NCBI GenBank assembly: GCA_024707255.1
Contig: JANQAC010000002.1
Location: 242,001 to 306,000, forward strand
Origin: Asticcacaulis sp.
GTDB lineage: Bacteria > Pseudomonadota > Alphaproteobacteria > Caulobacterales > Caulobacteraceae
Length of the DNA stretch: 64,000 nucleotides
Direction: 5' to 3'
Shown: positions 46,503 through 56,704 of the stretch, piece after piece
How positions within the stretch are numbered: the stretch's first letter is position 1
Layout of the letters: each line of letters opens with the position of its first letter
The notes under the pieces: model-generated
Told to the model about the DNA's origin: nothing
What the model saw: only the letters and a program-made list of their open reading frames with translations
Databases searched by the model: none
Translations under genes and position numbers: made by a program

Positions 46503-47486
46503 CTAATGGCTGAAACGCTTCTGAATCAGCTTTCTGGCAATCGGTTTGGGCGCCATAAGGGTCAGCAGGCTCCAGACGAGCAGAACCAGCCGGCGTTTGG
46601 GCGCCATGGCATCAAAGCTGATGGTCGACCGGATCGTGTCCTTCAGAAGCTGGTATTTGCTGTCCCAGGGCAGGGGATGCAATTGCGGGCTGAGCGTCAC
46701 CGAAGGGATCCGATGCTGCAGGACATGCAGGCTTTGGCGGAAGTTGGCGTCGGGTATCTCGATGCCGGTTGTCTTGGCAATGCGTTGCGCGTAGAGGAAT
46801 TTCGCGTGCCCGCGGGCCACTTCGCGCGCAAACAGGCCCTCTTTGGCGAACAGGTTGCTGTCATTGCCGCCGTGGACGCGGTATTTCACCAGGGGCTTGT
46901 CAACCGTCACGACATCGCCGAAAAAGGGCGCTGCCGTCACCAGGGCTGAATCGGAAAAATTACCGCAGGCATCATCGAGCGGGAAAATCCGGTCAAGATA
47001 AGCGCGGGCATACACATTTCCCGAACCGGGCGGCGTCGGATAGGTCGACAGACGGACGGCCCAGTCGCTTATTTTTTCCGGTGTCGGCACGGGTTCGTAA
47101 ATGGGGAAGCGCGAACCGGTCGGCTGTCCGTCACCGTCAATGCGCTCCATCTGGAACTGCACCTTGCTGGTGCGTGGCGTGCAGACGCTTGCCACCTCCT
47201 CGGCAATCGAAGGATCGATCAGGTCGTCGGCATCGAGGAAGATAATCCAGTCACCGGTGGCTTTGGCGAAGCCGACATTGCAGGCGGTGAGCTGGCCGGC
47301 ATTTTCCTGAAAGACGGGGAGAACGCGATTGCCATAGGCAGCGATAACCTGCCTGGACTGGTCCTTGGAGCCGTCATCGACCACGATGACTTCGACATCG
47401 GGCCAGCGCACGGCAAGCGCGCTGTCTATGGCTTTGCCGACATAGCGTTCGTAATTGTAATTCGCAATTATGATGCTGAACTTCAC
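46503..47486 (-). CDS. Glycosyltransferase family 2
   Basis: 327-residue GT-A enzyme. The start KFSIIIANYNYERYVGKAIDSAL and VEVIVVDDGSKDQSR form the nucleotide site. FLDADDLIDPS carries the D-x-D. The middle part (YARAYLDRIFPLDDACGNFSDSALV) has the acidic acceptor/catalytic region. There are no TM segments. It starts 15 bases after the flippase stop on the same strand, so the two form an operon. Its acceptor is probably the lipid-linked repeat unit moved by that flippase. Confidence 0.88.
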   Translation of the reverse strand: MKFSIIIANYNYERYVGKAIDSALAVRWPDVEVIVVDDGSKDQSRQVIAAYGNRVLPVFQENAGQLTACNVGFAKATGDWIIFLDADDLIDPSIAEEVASVCTPRTSKVQFQMERIDGDGQPTGSRFPIYEPVPTPEKISDWAVRLSTYPTPPGSGNVYARAYLDRIFPLDDACGNFSDSALVTAAPFFGDVVTVDKPLVKYRVHGGNDSNLFAKEGLFAREVARGHAKFLYAQRIAKTTGIEIPDANFRQSLHVLQHRIPSVTLSPQLHPLPWDSKYQLLKDTIRSTISFDAMAPKRRLVLLVWSLLTLMAPKPIARKLIQKRFSH

Positions 47487-47501
47487 TTACCGATCCTTGC
47501 T

Positions 47502-48992
47502 CTATCGTATCCGCAGCGTTTTCTTGACAATTCTGATGGCGAGGCTTTCGCAGCCTTCCGGGCACCCGGCCAACTTCCAGAGCAGCAGGTTCGTGGTGAC
47601 GAAAATGATTTCCGCGGACGCACAGACCCAGGCGAGGCTGAGAGCCGTGTACAAAAGCGGGTCGCCGGGGACGAATACCTCTTTTGCCATGACATAGAGG
47701 AAAAGACCGGCGGGCGCCATGGCGACAGCCGGCCGCAAGAGGCTGATCAGTTGCGTCCTGACCGGCAGGCCGATCAGAATTTTGACGATGACCAGACACG
47801 AAAAGAACACCAGCACCGACGAGATGGCGTGACCCACCAGGACGCCCTGAAGATGGAACATCCAGGCCCCAATCAGAATCAGGGGAACCTTGACCGAAAA
47901 TTCAGCCAGATTACGTATAAAAGCCATCCGGGTTTTGTTTATGGCCATGGCCAGAGATGGCAGGACCACGGTGGGCAGCAGGGCGATGGCGGCGAAAGCC
48001 AGCCAGGTCAGTATGATGGCGGTCTCTTCCCACCGGGGGCCGAGAATCAGGTGGATGATCGGATGCGACAGGAACGCGATCATCATTAGAATCGGACCGA
48101 CCAATGAAAATATGCCGATCGACGCCTTGAGATATATGCGCTCTATGCCACCTGTGTCCCGTACCGACATAAAGGCGGCAAACAGGGGGCGGGAGATGGG
48201 TACAATAATCGCCTGCACCGGAACGGCGATCAGATTGTCGGCGGAGGTAAATCGTCCGAAGGTCATGGTGTCAACAAAGCGCGGCAATACGACCTTGTCG
48301 GTTTGCCAGTTGATGGCGGAAACCACTTGGCCGGCGGCGTTCCAGCCGACCATGTCGGCGAACATGCGCCAGTGGACCAGCGTGAACCGCAGACGTTGCG
48401 GCGCGAACAGGTAGGAAACGGCCATCATGACGGCGGTTGTTGAAATCGTGCCGATGGCGATGGCCCAGTAACTGCCCGTGGTGACGGCGAGTGTTGTGGC
48501 TATGATGAGGGCGCCGATCTTGCCGAAGACTTCCAGGGCGACGTCGCGTCGGAAATCAAGCATCCGCGTGAATTCAACCAGGCGCTGGCTGACCAGGCCA
48601 CGCATGGCTGGTGCGAAGGCCAGGGCGCATTGCAGCGCGATCAAACGGGGCTCATGGTAAAAGATCGAGAGCGGCACAGACAGGGCGGCCAGTACGCTGA
48701 TGGTCACGACGGAACGGATGACGGCCATGGTGAATGCCGTATCATACATGCTTTCACTCGGTTTCTCGATGCTCATGAGGACGGCGCCAAGCGGCATTTC
48801 ACACAGGGCCTCCACAATTTGCACCGCGGTCATCGCCATGGCCACCACGCCGAATTCACCGGGGCCGAGGAAACGGGCCAGGACAAGCAGGGAAATGAAG
48901 TCAAGCGATTTGGCGAACAGCTTACCGCCAACGGTCCATATGCCGGCGTGAGCGGTGCGTTCCGATAAGGGACGATGATGGGCCTTGGTCAT
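47502..48992 (-). CDS. Wzx/WzxC-type polysaccharide flippase
   Basis: About 496 residues with about 12-14 TM segments. The N-terminal GIWTVGGKLFAKSLDFISLLVLARFLGPGEFGVVAMAMT is typical of the oligosaccharide flippase family (PST, Wzx). Family features continue with VSAINWQTDKVVLPRF in the middle. It would move undecaprenyl-linked repeat units across the inner membrane. I chose the ATG at 48992 because family similarity starts there. A frame extends to 49067. The main EPS region at 7.8-33 kb has no flippase, so this one may serve it although it lies about 15 kb away behind putA. Confidence 0.88.
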   Translation of the reverse strand: MTKAHHRPLSERTAHAGIWTVGGKLFAKSLDFISLLVLARFLGPGEFGVVAMAMTAVQIVEALCEMPLGAVLMSIEKPSESMYDTAFTMAVIRSVVTISVLAALSVPLSIFYHEPRLIALQCALAFAPAMRGLVSQRLVEFTRMLDFRRDVALEVFGKIGALIIATTLAVTTGSYWAIAIGTISTTAVMMAVSYLFAPQRLRFTLVHWRMFADMVGWNAAGQVVSAINWQTDKVVLPRFVDTMTFGRFTSADNLIAVPVQAIIVPISRPLFAAFMSVRDTGGIERIYLKASIGIFSLVGPILMMIAFLSHPIIHLILGPRWEETAIILTWLAFAAIALLPTVVLPSLAMAINKTRMAFIRNLAEFSVKVPLILIGAWMFHLQGVLVGHAISSVLVFFSCLVIVKILIGLPVRTQLISLLRPAVAMAPAGLFLYVMAKEVFVPGDPLLYTALSLAWVCASAEIIFVTTNLLLWKLAGCPEGCESLAIRIVKKTLRIR

Positions 48993-49236
48993 TAATCTAC
49001 GCGTTTCACCTGAAAATCCAACCCAAATGCCGCCCGATAATGCAAGACCAGTGCCACGGAAGGTCATGGACGCAAATGTCCTCGTTTCTCATCTAACCGT
49101 TAAATTTGAAATAAGAGAAAAAATTACCTCAATTATCTGAATTAAAACGCCGATGGCCTGATCCGGGCGCATCAGGAAACAGACATCTTACCGGCATCAT
49201 GGTATGAGTCCGGAAAATGACATAGAGGAGGTACAC

Positions 49237-50919
49237 ATGTGGAACCGGCGTCGGATATTGGGCAGCGGCATGGCGGCGGCAGGGGCATTCGGTCTGGTGC
49301 CGGCGGTAAAGGCGGAGACGGTTTCCCGCTCCACGGTAACCATCGGGCCGGAGGTCGTGGTCGAGATTGCTGATGGCCGTCTGCGCGGCGGGCACAGCCG
49401 GGGCGCCCTGGCCTTCAAGGGGGTTCCCTATGCGGGATCGGTGACAGGTGCGGCGCGATTCCGTGAAGCGCCGCCGGTCGTGCCGTGGTCGGGCGTGCGT
49501 GACGCGACGCATCTGGGCGCACCGTCATTGCAGAAAGCGAAATCGACCTATGGCGAGCAGGAGCCGGCCTATGCCGAGGATTGCCTGGTGCTCAATGTCT
49601 GGACCCCGGCGCTGAATGACGGCAAAAAACGCCCTGTCATGTTCTATTGCCACGGCGGCGGGTTCGCCACAGGCTCGGCGGGTTCGACGGCACAGGATGG
49701 CGCGCGCCTGGCAGCCACCTATGATGTGGTGGTGGTCGCCACCAATCACCGGCTGGGGCTTCTGGCCTATCTCTATCTCGGCGAGATCGGCGGGTCGGAC
49801 TGGGCCACCTCCGGCAATCAGGGGATGCTCGATATCGTGGCCGGCCTGCGCTGGGTGAAGGCCAATATCGCGGCCTTCGGTGGCGATCCGGACAATGTGC
49901 TGATCTTCGGTGAATCCGGCGGTGGTTTCAAGGTCGGCACCCTGCTGGCCATGCCGGCGGCGAAGGGACTGTTCCACAAGGCCAGCATCCAGAGCGGCGC
50001 GGCCCTGACCCGAATGCCGAAGGCGATGGCGACCGAAACCGCGCTCAGGGTGCTCAAGGGGCTGAATATCGCGCCTGCCGACCTGCATAAACTGGCCGAT
50101 ATCCCGGCGGAACAGATTTTGGCCGTTCAACTGGCGGCGGAAGAAGGGCGGGGACCAATGACCCTGCCGTCCGATGGTTCGGCGCCTGCGCCGCGTGATG
50201 GCCGGCTGCACAAGGCGGGCTATTGGGTGCCGGGCGGCTACGGTCCCGTGGTCGACGGCACGGTCCTGCCGGCCGATCCGTTCGATCCGGTGGCCTCGCC
50301 CCTGATGGCTGATGTGCCGCTGATCGTCGGGCATAACCGCGACGAGGCGACCTTCTTCAATATGGGCCGACCCGATACTTTCACGCTCGATGAGGCCGGG
50401 CTGAAGGCGCGCCTGGCCACGGAATTCGGCGATGATGCCGACAAGCTGCTGACCGTCTATCGCGCCACCTATCCGCAGGCGACGCCGACCGATCTCTATA
50501 TCGCCATCGCCTCGGCGCGCTGGTTCGGCGCGGATTCCGCCACGACAGCGGATCGCAAGTCCGCGCAGGCCGCGCCGGTCTATCAGTACCGCTATGACTA
50601 CGCGTCGAATTTTCCGATCGCGGGCACGACCGTTACGCTTAAGGCCGGCCACGCCACCGAGATTGCCTCCCTTTTCCTCAATACCGACCAGCCGGGCGCG
50701 GAGGGCAATGCGCCCGGTCTGGCGGAAGCTTCCAGAAACATGAGCGCCTTTTGGGCCAGCTTCGCCCGCACTGGCAAGCCACAGGCGCCGGGCCAACCGG
50801 ACTGGCCGCGCTATACCACAACAGACCGGCCGGTCATGCTGATCAATACCGCCTGCCGCGTTGAAAACGATCCCGAAGGCGCGGCGCGTCAGGTCTGGCA
50901 GGAAGAGGTCGCGGATTGA
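49237..50919 (+). CDS. Tat-exported type-B carboxylesterase
   Basis: 560 residues. The N-terminal [25 protein letters not shown] is a twin-arginine signal. The esterase motifs are the oxyanion [10 protein letters not shown], the nucleophile elbow [11 protein letters not shown], and late Glu and His ([10 protein letters not shown]). It starts with a perfect GAGGAGG ribosome site 6 bases before the ATG at 49237. It is followed, with a 4-base TTGA overlap, by glpK and glpD, so its product is most simply glycerol from glycerol esters, which the next two enzymes would use. That link is inference from context. Confidence 0.88.
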   Translation: MWNRRRILGSGMAAAGAFGLVPAVKAETVSRSTVTIGPEVVVEIADGRLRGGHSRGALAFKGVPYAGSVTGAARFREAPPVVPWSGVRDATHLGAPSLQKAKSTYGEQEPAYAEDCLVLNVWTPALNDGKKRPVMFYCHGGGFATGSAGSTAQDGARLAATYDVVVVATNHRLGLLAYLYLGEIGGSDWATSGNQGMLDIVAGLRWVKANIAAFGGDPDNVLIFGESGGGFKVGTLLAMPAAKGLFHKASIQSGAALTRMPKAMATETALRVLKGLNIAPADLHKLADIPAEQILAVQLAAEEGRGPMTLPSDGSAPAPRDGRLHKAGYWVPGGYGPVVDGTVLPADPFDPVASPLMADVPLIVGHNRDEATFFNMGRPDTFTLDEAGLKARLATEFGDDADKLLTVYRATYPQATPTDLYIAIASARWFGADSATTADRKSAQAAPVYQYRYDYASNFPIAGTTVTLKAGHATEIASLFLNTDQPGAEGNAPGLAEASRNMSAFWASFARTGKPQAPGQPDWPRYTTTDRPVMLINTACRVENDPEGAARQVWQEEVAD

Positions 50920-52413
50920 GCCGGTATGTCCTGGCCCTCGATCAGGGCACGACCTCCAGCCGGGCCATCATCGTCGATGGCGGCGGCCATATCCTGAAAA
51001 TCGCCCAAAAGGAATTTCGTCAGATATTCCCGCAAGGCGGCTGGGTCGAGCACGATGCGCGCGAGATATGGAGCACCCAGATGGGGGTGGCGCAGGAGGC
51101 GCTGACGGCTGCCGGCCTGCGTGCTTCCGATATCGCCGCCATCGGCATTACCAACCAGCGCGAAACGACCGTTATCTGGGACCGTGCCACCGGCCAGCCC
51201 ATCCACAATGCTATCGTCTGGCAGGACCGGCGCACGGCGGCCATCTGCGATGACCTGATCAGGGAGGGGCATGAGCCCCTGTTTGAGGCCGAGGACCGGC
51301 CTGCGCCTCGATGCCTATTTCAGCGGCACCAAGATCAAATGGCTGCTCGATCATGTACCGGAGGCGCAGGGAAGGGCAGAACGCGGCGAACTGGCCTTCG
51401 GCACCATTGATAGTTGGCTGGTGTGGAACCTGACTGGCGGCGCCCTGCATATCACCGACGCCAGCAATGCCAGCCGCACCCTTTTGTTCAATATCCATAC
51501 CGGTGACTGGGACGACGATCTGCTGGCCGTGCTCGATATCCCACGTGCCTTGCTGCCGCAGGTGCGGGGCAATAGCGAGGTCTATGGCGAGACGGCGCCG
51601 GGGCTTTTCGGCGCGCGCATCCCCATTGCCGGCATGGCGGGCGATCAGCAGGCGGCGACCTTCGGGCAGGTCTGCCTGGAGCGCGGCATGGCCAAAAATA
51701 CCTATGGCACCGGCTGCTTCATGCTGATGAATACCGGTGCCGAGGCCATGCAAAGCCGCTATAAACTGCTGACCACGCTTGCCTGGAAATTGGATGACAA
51801 ACGCACCTACGCCCTGGAAGGCTCGGTCTTCGTGGCCGGCGCCCTGGTGCAGTGGTTGCGTGACGGTCTGGGCATTATCCGTTCCAGCGGCGAGATCGAG
51901 AGCCTGGCCGCTTCGGTGCCGGACAGCGGTGGAGTCGCTTTAGTGCCGGCGTTTGTCGGCCTTGGTGCGCCGCACTGGGATCCTTACGCGCGCGGCACGA
52001 TCATCGGCCTGACTCGCGGTTCCACCAAGGCGCATATCGCCCGCGCGGCCCTGGAGGCCATCGCCTTCCAGTCTGCGGAAGTGCTGGAGGCCATGATATC
52101 GGATTCCGGCGTGGGCCTGACCGAACTGCGTGTCGATGGTGGGGCCAGCCATAACAATCTGCTGATGCAGTTCCAGGCCGATATACTGGGCGTGCCGGTC
52201 GTGCGACCGAAGATCACCGAAACCACCGCCCTGGGCGCTGCTTACCTGGCCGGTCTGGCGGTGGGTTACTGGCGTTCGACCGATGCGCTGCGCGCGCAAT
52301 GGCTGGTCGATCGGGTGTTTGAGCCGGTTATGGGCACTGATGAGCGCCAGGCAAGGATGGTGCGGTGGCGCAAGGCGGTCGGCCGGAGCCTGGATTGGGA
52401 GGACAGGGCTTGA
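50916..52413 (+). pseudogene. glpK: Glycerol kinase, frameshifted
   Basis: About 498 residues joined. Cytosolic FGGY-family kinase that makes glycerol 3-phosphate. The N-terminal [18 protein letters not shown] is the phosphate-binding loop. [19 protein letters not shown] is the family signature. The second frame continues with [32 protein letters not shown] and [20 protein letters not shown]. The join is near 51285-51296 (LFEAEDRP should read about LFEARTGLRLD), most simply one extra base. The start is TTG at 50916, overlapping the esterase stop, with GGAAGAGG 8 bases upstream. The frame break is probably a sequence error because the two halves are otherwise well conserved. Confidence 0.93.
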
Positions 52414-52445
52414 GTGATCCGCGTCCCGCCCTGCTGGTGAAGGCG

Positions 52446-53951
52446 ATGGCCGATACCCTGTGGGACGTCATCGTCATCGGCGGCGGGGCCTCCGGCCTGG
52501 GCACGGCGGTGGAAGCGGCCTCGCGCGGTTACAAAACCCTGCTGCTGGAAGCGCATGACTACGCAAAGGGTACAAGCAGCCGTTCGACCAAGCTGGTACA
52601 TGGCGGGGTGCGTTACCTGGCGCAGGGCCATATCCATCTGGTGAGGGAATCGCTGCATGAACGCGGCCTGCTCCGGCGCAATGCGCCGCATCTCGTGCAT
52701 GACCTCGGCTTTCTGGTGGCGACCTATCAGCTTTGGCGGCTGCCCTTTTACGCCATCGGCCTCAAGCTTTATGACCTGCTGGCGGGGAAGCTGAATCTGC
52801 GCCCAAGCCGCTCTTTGGACCGCAAGGCAGCGCGGGCGCACATTCCGACCCTGAAATCCTCCGGTCTCAAGGGCGGCATTCTCTATTTCGACGGCCAGTT
52901 CGATGACGCCCGGCTGGCCATCACCTTGATGCGGACGCTTGAAGACCAGGGCGGCGTGGCGCTCAATGCCACGCCGGTCACGGGGCTGGCAAAATCAGGC
53001 GGCCGGGTGACAGGTGTACGCTTTGCCGACAGCGAAACAGGCGCCTCATATACGGCAAGGGCGCGCACCGTGATCAATGCCACCGGTGTGTTTGTTGATG
53101 CGGTCCGGCGGCTGGATGCGCCTGACGCAACACCTCTGCTGACGCCGAGCCAGGGCGTGCATATCGTGGTCGATCGCCGCTTTCTGCCGGGCAATACGGC
53201 GCTGATGGTGCCGCGCACTGCCGATGGCCGCGTGCTGTTCGCCGTGCCCTGGCACGACCGGACGCTGATCGGCACCACGGATACGCCGGTGGCGGAGATT
53301 AGCGAGGAGCCACGCGCGCTGGAGACTGAAATTGACTTCATCCTCAAAACAGCGGGCAACTATCTCGATCCGGCGCCCCGGCGAAGCGACATCCTCAGCG
53401 TATTTGCCGGTCTGCGCCCGCTGGTGAAAGCGGCTGCTGGCGACACGAAATCCCTGTCGCGCGAACATGATCTGGTCGTCTCGGATAGCGGACTGATCAC
53501 CCTGACCGGCGGCAAATGGACCACCTATCGGCAGATGGGGGAGGATGCGGTGGATCTGGCGGCCGAAACTGGCGACCTGCCGCCCCGGCCAAGCGTCACC
53601 TCTGCCTTGCGCCTGCATGGCTGGGCCGAGAATAGCGGCCGCAATCACTGGCATGTCTATGGTCACGATGCGGCGGAAATCCACGCCCTTCCCGGCGCCG
53701 ATATTCGCTTGAATCCGCATCTGCCCTATACGGAGGCCGAAGTGCGCTGGGCCGCGCGCTTCGAACAGGCGCGCAGCGTGGAAGACGTGCTGGCCCGTCG
53801 GCTGCGGGCGCTTTTCCTCGATGCGGCGGAGAGCCTAGCCATGGCGCCGCGCGTAGCGGAAATCCTGGCGGAGGAACTTGGGCGTGATCAGAAATGGCAG
53901 GCGGCTCAGGTCGAGACCTACGCCGCCCTGGCTCTGGGATATATGGCTTAA
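52446..53951 (+). CDS. glpD: Glycerol-3-phosphate dehydrogenase (FAD, aerobic)
   Basis: 501 residues. Membrane-associated flavoprotein that oxidises glycerol 3-phosphate to DHAP and feeds electrons to quinone. The FAD site is VIVIGGGASGLGTAVEAA. STKLVHGGVRYLAQG, VINATGVFVDAVRR and LTGGKWTTYRQMGEDAVD are family blocks. I chose the ATG at 52446 (MADTLWD) since GlpD proteins begin just before this fold and AAGG stands upstream. A TTG at 52410 overlapping the glpK stop, the same arrangement as at the glpK start, is also possible. It overlaps the opposing rhaT stop by 4 bases. Confidence 0.93.
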   Translation: MADTLWDVIVIGGGASGLGTAVEAASRGYKTLLLEAHDYAKGTSSRSTKLVHGGVRYLAQGHIHLVRESLHERGLLRRNAPHLVHDLGFLVATYQLWRLPFYAIGLKLYDLLAGKLNLRPSRSLDRKAARAHIPTLKSSGLKGGILYFDGQFDDARLAITLMRTLEDQGGVALNATPVTGLAKSGGRVTGVRFADSETGASYTARARTVINATGVFVDAVRRLDAPDATPLLTPSQGVHIVVDRRFLPGNTALMVPRTADGRVLFAVPWHDRTLIGTTDTPVAEISEEPRALETEIDFILKTAGNYLDPAPRRSDILSVFAGLRPLVKAAAGDTKSLSREHDLVVSDSGLITLTGGKWTTYRQMGEDAVDLAAETGDLPPRPSVTSALRLHGWAENSGRNHWHVYGHDAAEIHALPGADIRLNPHLPYTEAEVRWAARFEQARSVEDVLARRLRALFLDAAESLAMAPRVAEILAEELGRDQKWQAAQVETYAALALGYMA

Positions 53952-55027
53952 GCTGCCAGCATATTGCCGATACCGATGATCACGGTCGAGATGATCAGGG
54001 TGCCGATGCCGAGCCACACCAGGAACTGCGTCCGGCTGGCCGTGCCCTTCCATTCCTTCAGGGCAAAGCCCCACAGGGTGGAGAACAGGATGATCGAGGC
54101 CATGTGCAGGGTCCACGATGAGAAGCCGAACTTGCCCATCTGGCTTTCGCCCATGGTGTAGAAGAAAAACTGGAAGTACCAGAGGGTGCCGCCTAAGCCC
54201 GCCAGCGCGTAATTGGCCAGCAGAGGCGCCCGGCCCCGGCCGGCGTGCGCCGGAGCCAGCTTACCGGCCCACTCACCGGCGGATTTGTTTTTCAGGATCA
54301 GGTAGAGGCACCACACGAAATTGGTGGTGAAGCCGCCGGCCAGGACCACGCAAAGCACTGGCAGGCCGACCCACAACGGGCCCGTGCCGGCTGCCGCGGT
54401 GGCTTCGCGGATGGGATCACCCGCCGCCAGACCGAAGGAGAAGAAGGACGACATGACACCGGAGAAGACGGCGATCAGTATGCCCTTCTTCAGGTCGAAT
54501 TCACCGCGATCCGGAACACTGGCATCACCGGACACGTTGGCAAGTTGCTTTTCCTTGGCGCCCCCGGCCAGGGCGACGATGATGATGCCGACGACAACCA
54601 CGGCGATGCCGATAAAGGTATATTCACTGCCGTGCTTGGCAATCACTTCGCCGAACGTGCCTTGGAATATAGGCGGGCCAAGCGTGCCAATCACCGTGGT
54701 CAGGCCCAGCGCTACGGCCATGCCGAGCGACAGGCCGAGATAACGCATGGTCAGCCCGAAGGTCAGGCCGCCAAAGCCCCAGCCGGCGCCGCACAGATAG
54801 CAGACCAGCAGGGTATGCACGGGCGTATTCGCCAGGACGTTGATCAGGTCCTTGCTGCCGATAAAGGCGCCGATCCAGGGCGCCAGCACCCACGAAAAGA
54901 TGCCGCCGGTCAGCCAGAAGATTTCCCAGGACCATAGCTTGATACGTTTATAGGGGACATAGAAGCTGGCGGAGGACAGGCCGCCCAGCCAGTGAAAGAA
55001 GACACCTAATAGCGGATTGGGGTTCAT
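53948..55027 (-). CDS. rhaT: L-rhamnose/proton symporter
   Basis: 359 residues, ten TM helices, RhaT family (drug/metabolite transporter clan). The N-terminal GVFFHWLGGLSSASFYVPYKRIK, GAGWGFGGLTFGLTMRYLG and WSWEIFWLTGG match RhaT. It is the last gene of the L-rhamnose operon (order rhmD, FAH, SDR, lactonase, rhaT) and imports L-rhamnose with a proton. It converges on glpD with a 4-base overlap of the stops. The start MNPNPLLG is 21 bases from the lactonase stop. Confidence 0.92.
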   Translation of the reverse strand: MNPNPLLGVFFHWLGGLSSASFYVPYKRIKLWSWEIFWLTGGIFSWVLAPWIGAFIGSKDLINVLANTPVHTLLVCYLCGAGWGFGGLTFGLTMRYLGLSLGMAVALGLTTVIGTLGPPIFQGTFGEVIAKHGSEYTFIGIAVVVVGIIIVALAGGAKEKQLANVSGDASVPDRGEFDLKKGILIAVFSGVMSSFFSFGLAAGDPIREATAAAGTGPLWVGLPVLCVVLAGGFTTNFVWCLYLILKNKSAGEWAGKLAPAHAGRGRAPLLANYALAGLGGTLWYFQFFFYTMGESQMGKFGFSSWTLHMASIILFSTLWGFALKEWKGTASRTQFLVWLGIGTLIISTVIIGIGNMLAA

Positions 55028-55048
55028 GCGCGTTTCCTGTTTTGTTTT

Positions 55049-55945
55049 TTATAGTCTGTAAATACGCTCGGCTGTGCCGGCGAACAGGGCGTCCCGTTCA
55101 TCGGTGCTGAAGTCTTTGGTTATGTCATCATAGGCGTCCAGCGCCTTGCCGTAGCTGTTGAATAATTTATCGGTCGGGAAGTCACTGGCGAAGGCTACGC
55201 GATCAGTGCCAAAGCGTTCGATCGTTTCCAGAACAAGCACACGCATGGTCTCAACCGTCCAGTTGCGATCGATGAAGCCGAAGCCTGAAACTTTCACAGC
55301 AACGTGTGGGAGGCTGGCCAGAAGTTTCATACCGTCTTTCCACTGGGCAATGCCAGCCGGGTCGGTATCCACCGGCATCCCCATATGGTTGAGGATGACC
55401 TGGGTTTCCGGATTGACGCGCGCAATCAGATAGGCCTGGGTCATTTGGTTCGGATAGATCTGCAGATCGAACGACAGGCCGTATTTGGCCAACTTAGCAT
55501 ACCCCTCAACAAACTGATCATCGATCAGCAAGTTGGCCGGCGTATAGGTTTTTGACGGATTTGGGTGCCAGTTTATGATATGGCGGATGCCGCGCACATT
55601 GCGGTGTTCGGCGTGGGCCGCCAGAAGGGACTCGACATCGGGATCGTTAAGTGGGGCGAAGGCGACGATGGCGTCGGGATGGGTGGTCTCATTCGCCAGG
55701 GATTGCAGCCATTTCGTTTCGGCCAGCGCGTCATCCGGATGGGCGCCAGCATCGATATGGACCAGCTTTTCTACCGGATAGCCGCTGGCATCGCGGAAAT
55801 AATCGGCCAGTGTATAGTCGGCGGCAATAGGCTCGACGCTGCCATTGGGGCCATCATCGGCAAAGGGCGGTGTAAGCCATGGATACCGCAGCCGGTCGAG
55901 TTGCCAGAGGTGGACATGGGCGTCCACAAATCGCTTTATGGCCAT
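55049..55945 (-). CDS. L-rhamnono-gamma-lactonase (amidohydrolase family, COG3618)
   Basis: 298 residues, (beta/alpha)8 amidohydrolase. The N-terminal FVDAHVHLWQLDRLRYPW has the H-x-H metal site. RHIINWHPNP, ILNHMGMP and FASDFPTDKL are the family His/Asp positions. It hydrolyses L-rhamnono-1,4-lactone to L-rhamnonate, like LRA2 of the Sphingomonas pathway. It sits between rhaT and the second dehydrogenase in the operon, 12 bases from the latter. The closest alternative is an L-fuconolactonase, but the L-rhamnonate dehydratase in the same operon favours rhamnose. Confidence 0.88.
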   Translation of the reverse strand: MAIKRFVDAHVHLWQLDRLRYPWLTPPFADDGPNGSVEPIAADYTLADYFRDASGYPVEKLVHIDAGAHPDDALAETKWLQSLANETTHPDAIVAFAPLNDPDVESLLAAHAEHRNVRGIRHIINWHPNPSKTYTPANLLIDDQFVEGYAKLAKYGLSFDLQIYPNQMTQAYLIARVNPETQVILNHMGMPVDTDPAGIAQWKDGMKLLASLPHVAVKVSGFGFIDRNWTVETMRVLVLETIERFGTDRVAFASDFPTDKLFNSYGKALDAYDDITKDFSTDERDALFAGTAERIYRL

Positions 55946-55957
55946 GTCCTCTCTCCT

Positions 55958-56704
55958 TTAATAGGTCGTCCGTCCGCCCGACGTATCGAAGACAGAAGCG
56001 GTGGTGAACGAGCATTCTTCCGAGGCCATGAAGCAGACCGTAGCGGCTGATTCGTCGACGATTCCTAAGCGCCCCATCGGGATTTTCGAGCGCATATAGT
56101 CGACCTGGCTTCGCGGTAATTGTTCGAGGATCGGCGATTCAAACGTAGCTGGCGTCAGAGCGTTGACGATGACGCCTTTCGTGGCCAGTTCCTTGCCTAA
56201 GGATTTGGTCAGGCCAATCACGCCGGCCTTGGAGGCGGAGTAGGCCGAGGCATTCGGGTTGCCCTCCTTGCCGGCGACGCTCGCCACATTGACGATGCGG
56301 CCATAGCCGCCTTCCAGCATGAAGGGGATAACCTCGCGGCAGCAGTAGAACAGGCCGTTGAGGTTGATATCCATGACCTTCAGCCAGCTTTCGACAGGGA
56401 ACTCCCAGACCGGCACGGTGGCGCCGGTGATGCCAGCCGAATTGATCAGAATATCGATCTTGCCCAGAAGCTCCCTTGAGGCTTTTGCGGCGGCTGAAAC
56501 GGCGGTGAGGTCGGAGACATCGAGCGCCACAACACCGGCCGCGCCGGTTTCGGCCTTTGCCGCATCCAGCGCCTCGGCATTGAGATCCCACAGGACGACC
56601 TGGCCGCCTTCAGCGACGATACGCGCGGCGGCGGCCTTACCGAGGCCCGAAGCGGCCCCGGTGACGATGGCCGTGCGGCCCTTAAAGCGGTTAGTATAGA
56701 TCAC
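55958..56704 (-). CDS. SDR, probable 2-keto-3-deoxy-L-rhamnonate 4-dehydrogenase
   Basis: 248-residue short-chain dehydrogenase. NAD binding: TAIVTGAASGLGKAAA. INSAGITGA is the NAG-like motif. The catalytic Ser is in VASVAGK and the Tyr/Lys in YSASKAG. In this operon, between the FAH hydrolase (4-base overlap) and the lactonase, it fits LRA5, which oxidises the dehydratase product to the 2,4-diketo compound cleaved by the FAH protein. The FabG-like sequence does not prove substrate. The other SDR at 60190 is much closer to L-rhamnose 1-dehydrogenases, so this one is assigned the 4-dehydrogenase step. Confidence 0.82.
   Translation of the reverse strand: MIYTNRFKGRTAIVTGAASGLGKAAAARIVAEGGQVVLWDLNAEALDAAKAETGAAGVVALDVSDLTAVSAAAKASRELLGKIDILINSAGITGATVPVWEFPVESWLKVMDINLNGLFYCCREVIPFMLEGGYGRIVNVASVAGKEGNPNASAYSASKAGVIGLTKSLGKELATKGVIVNALTPATFESPILEQLPRSQVDYMRSKIPMGRLGIVDESAATVCFMASEECSFTTASVFDTSGGRTTY

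Noticed and set aside
49525..50796. A 423-codon minus-strand frame opposite the esterase
   Set aside because: No ribosome site, no family features and full overlap with a clear esterase.
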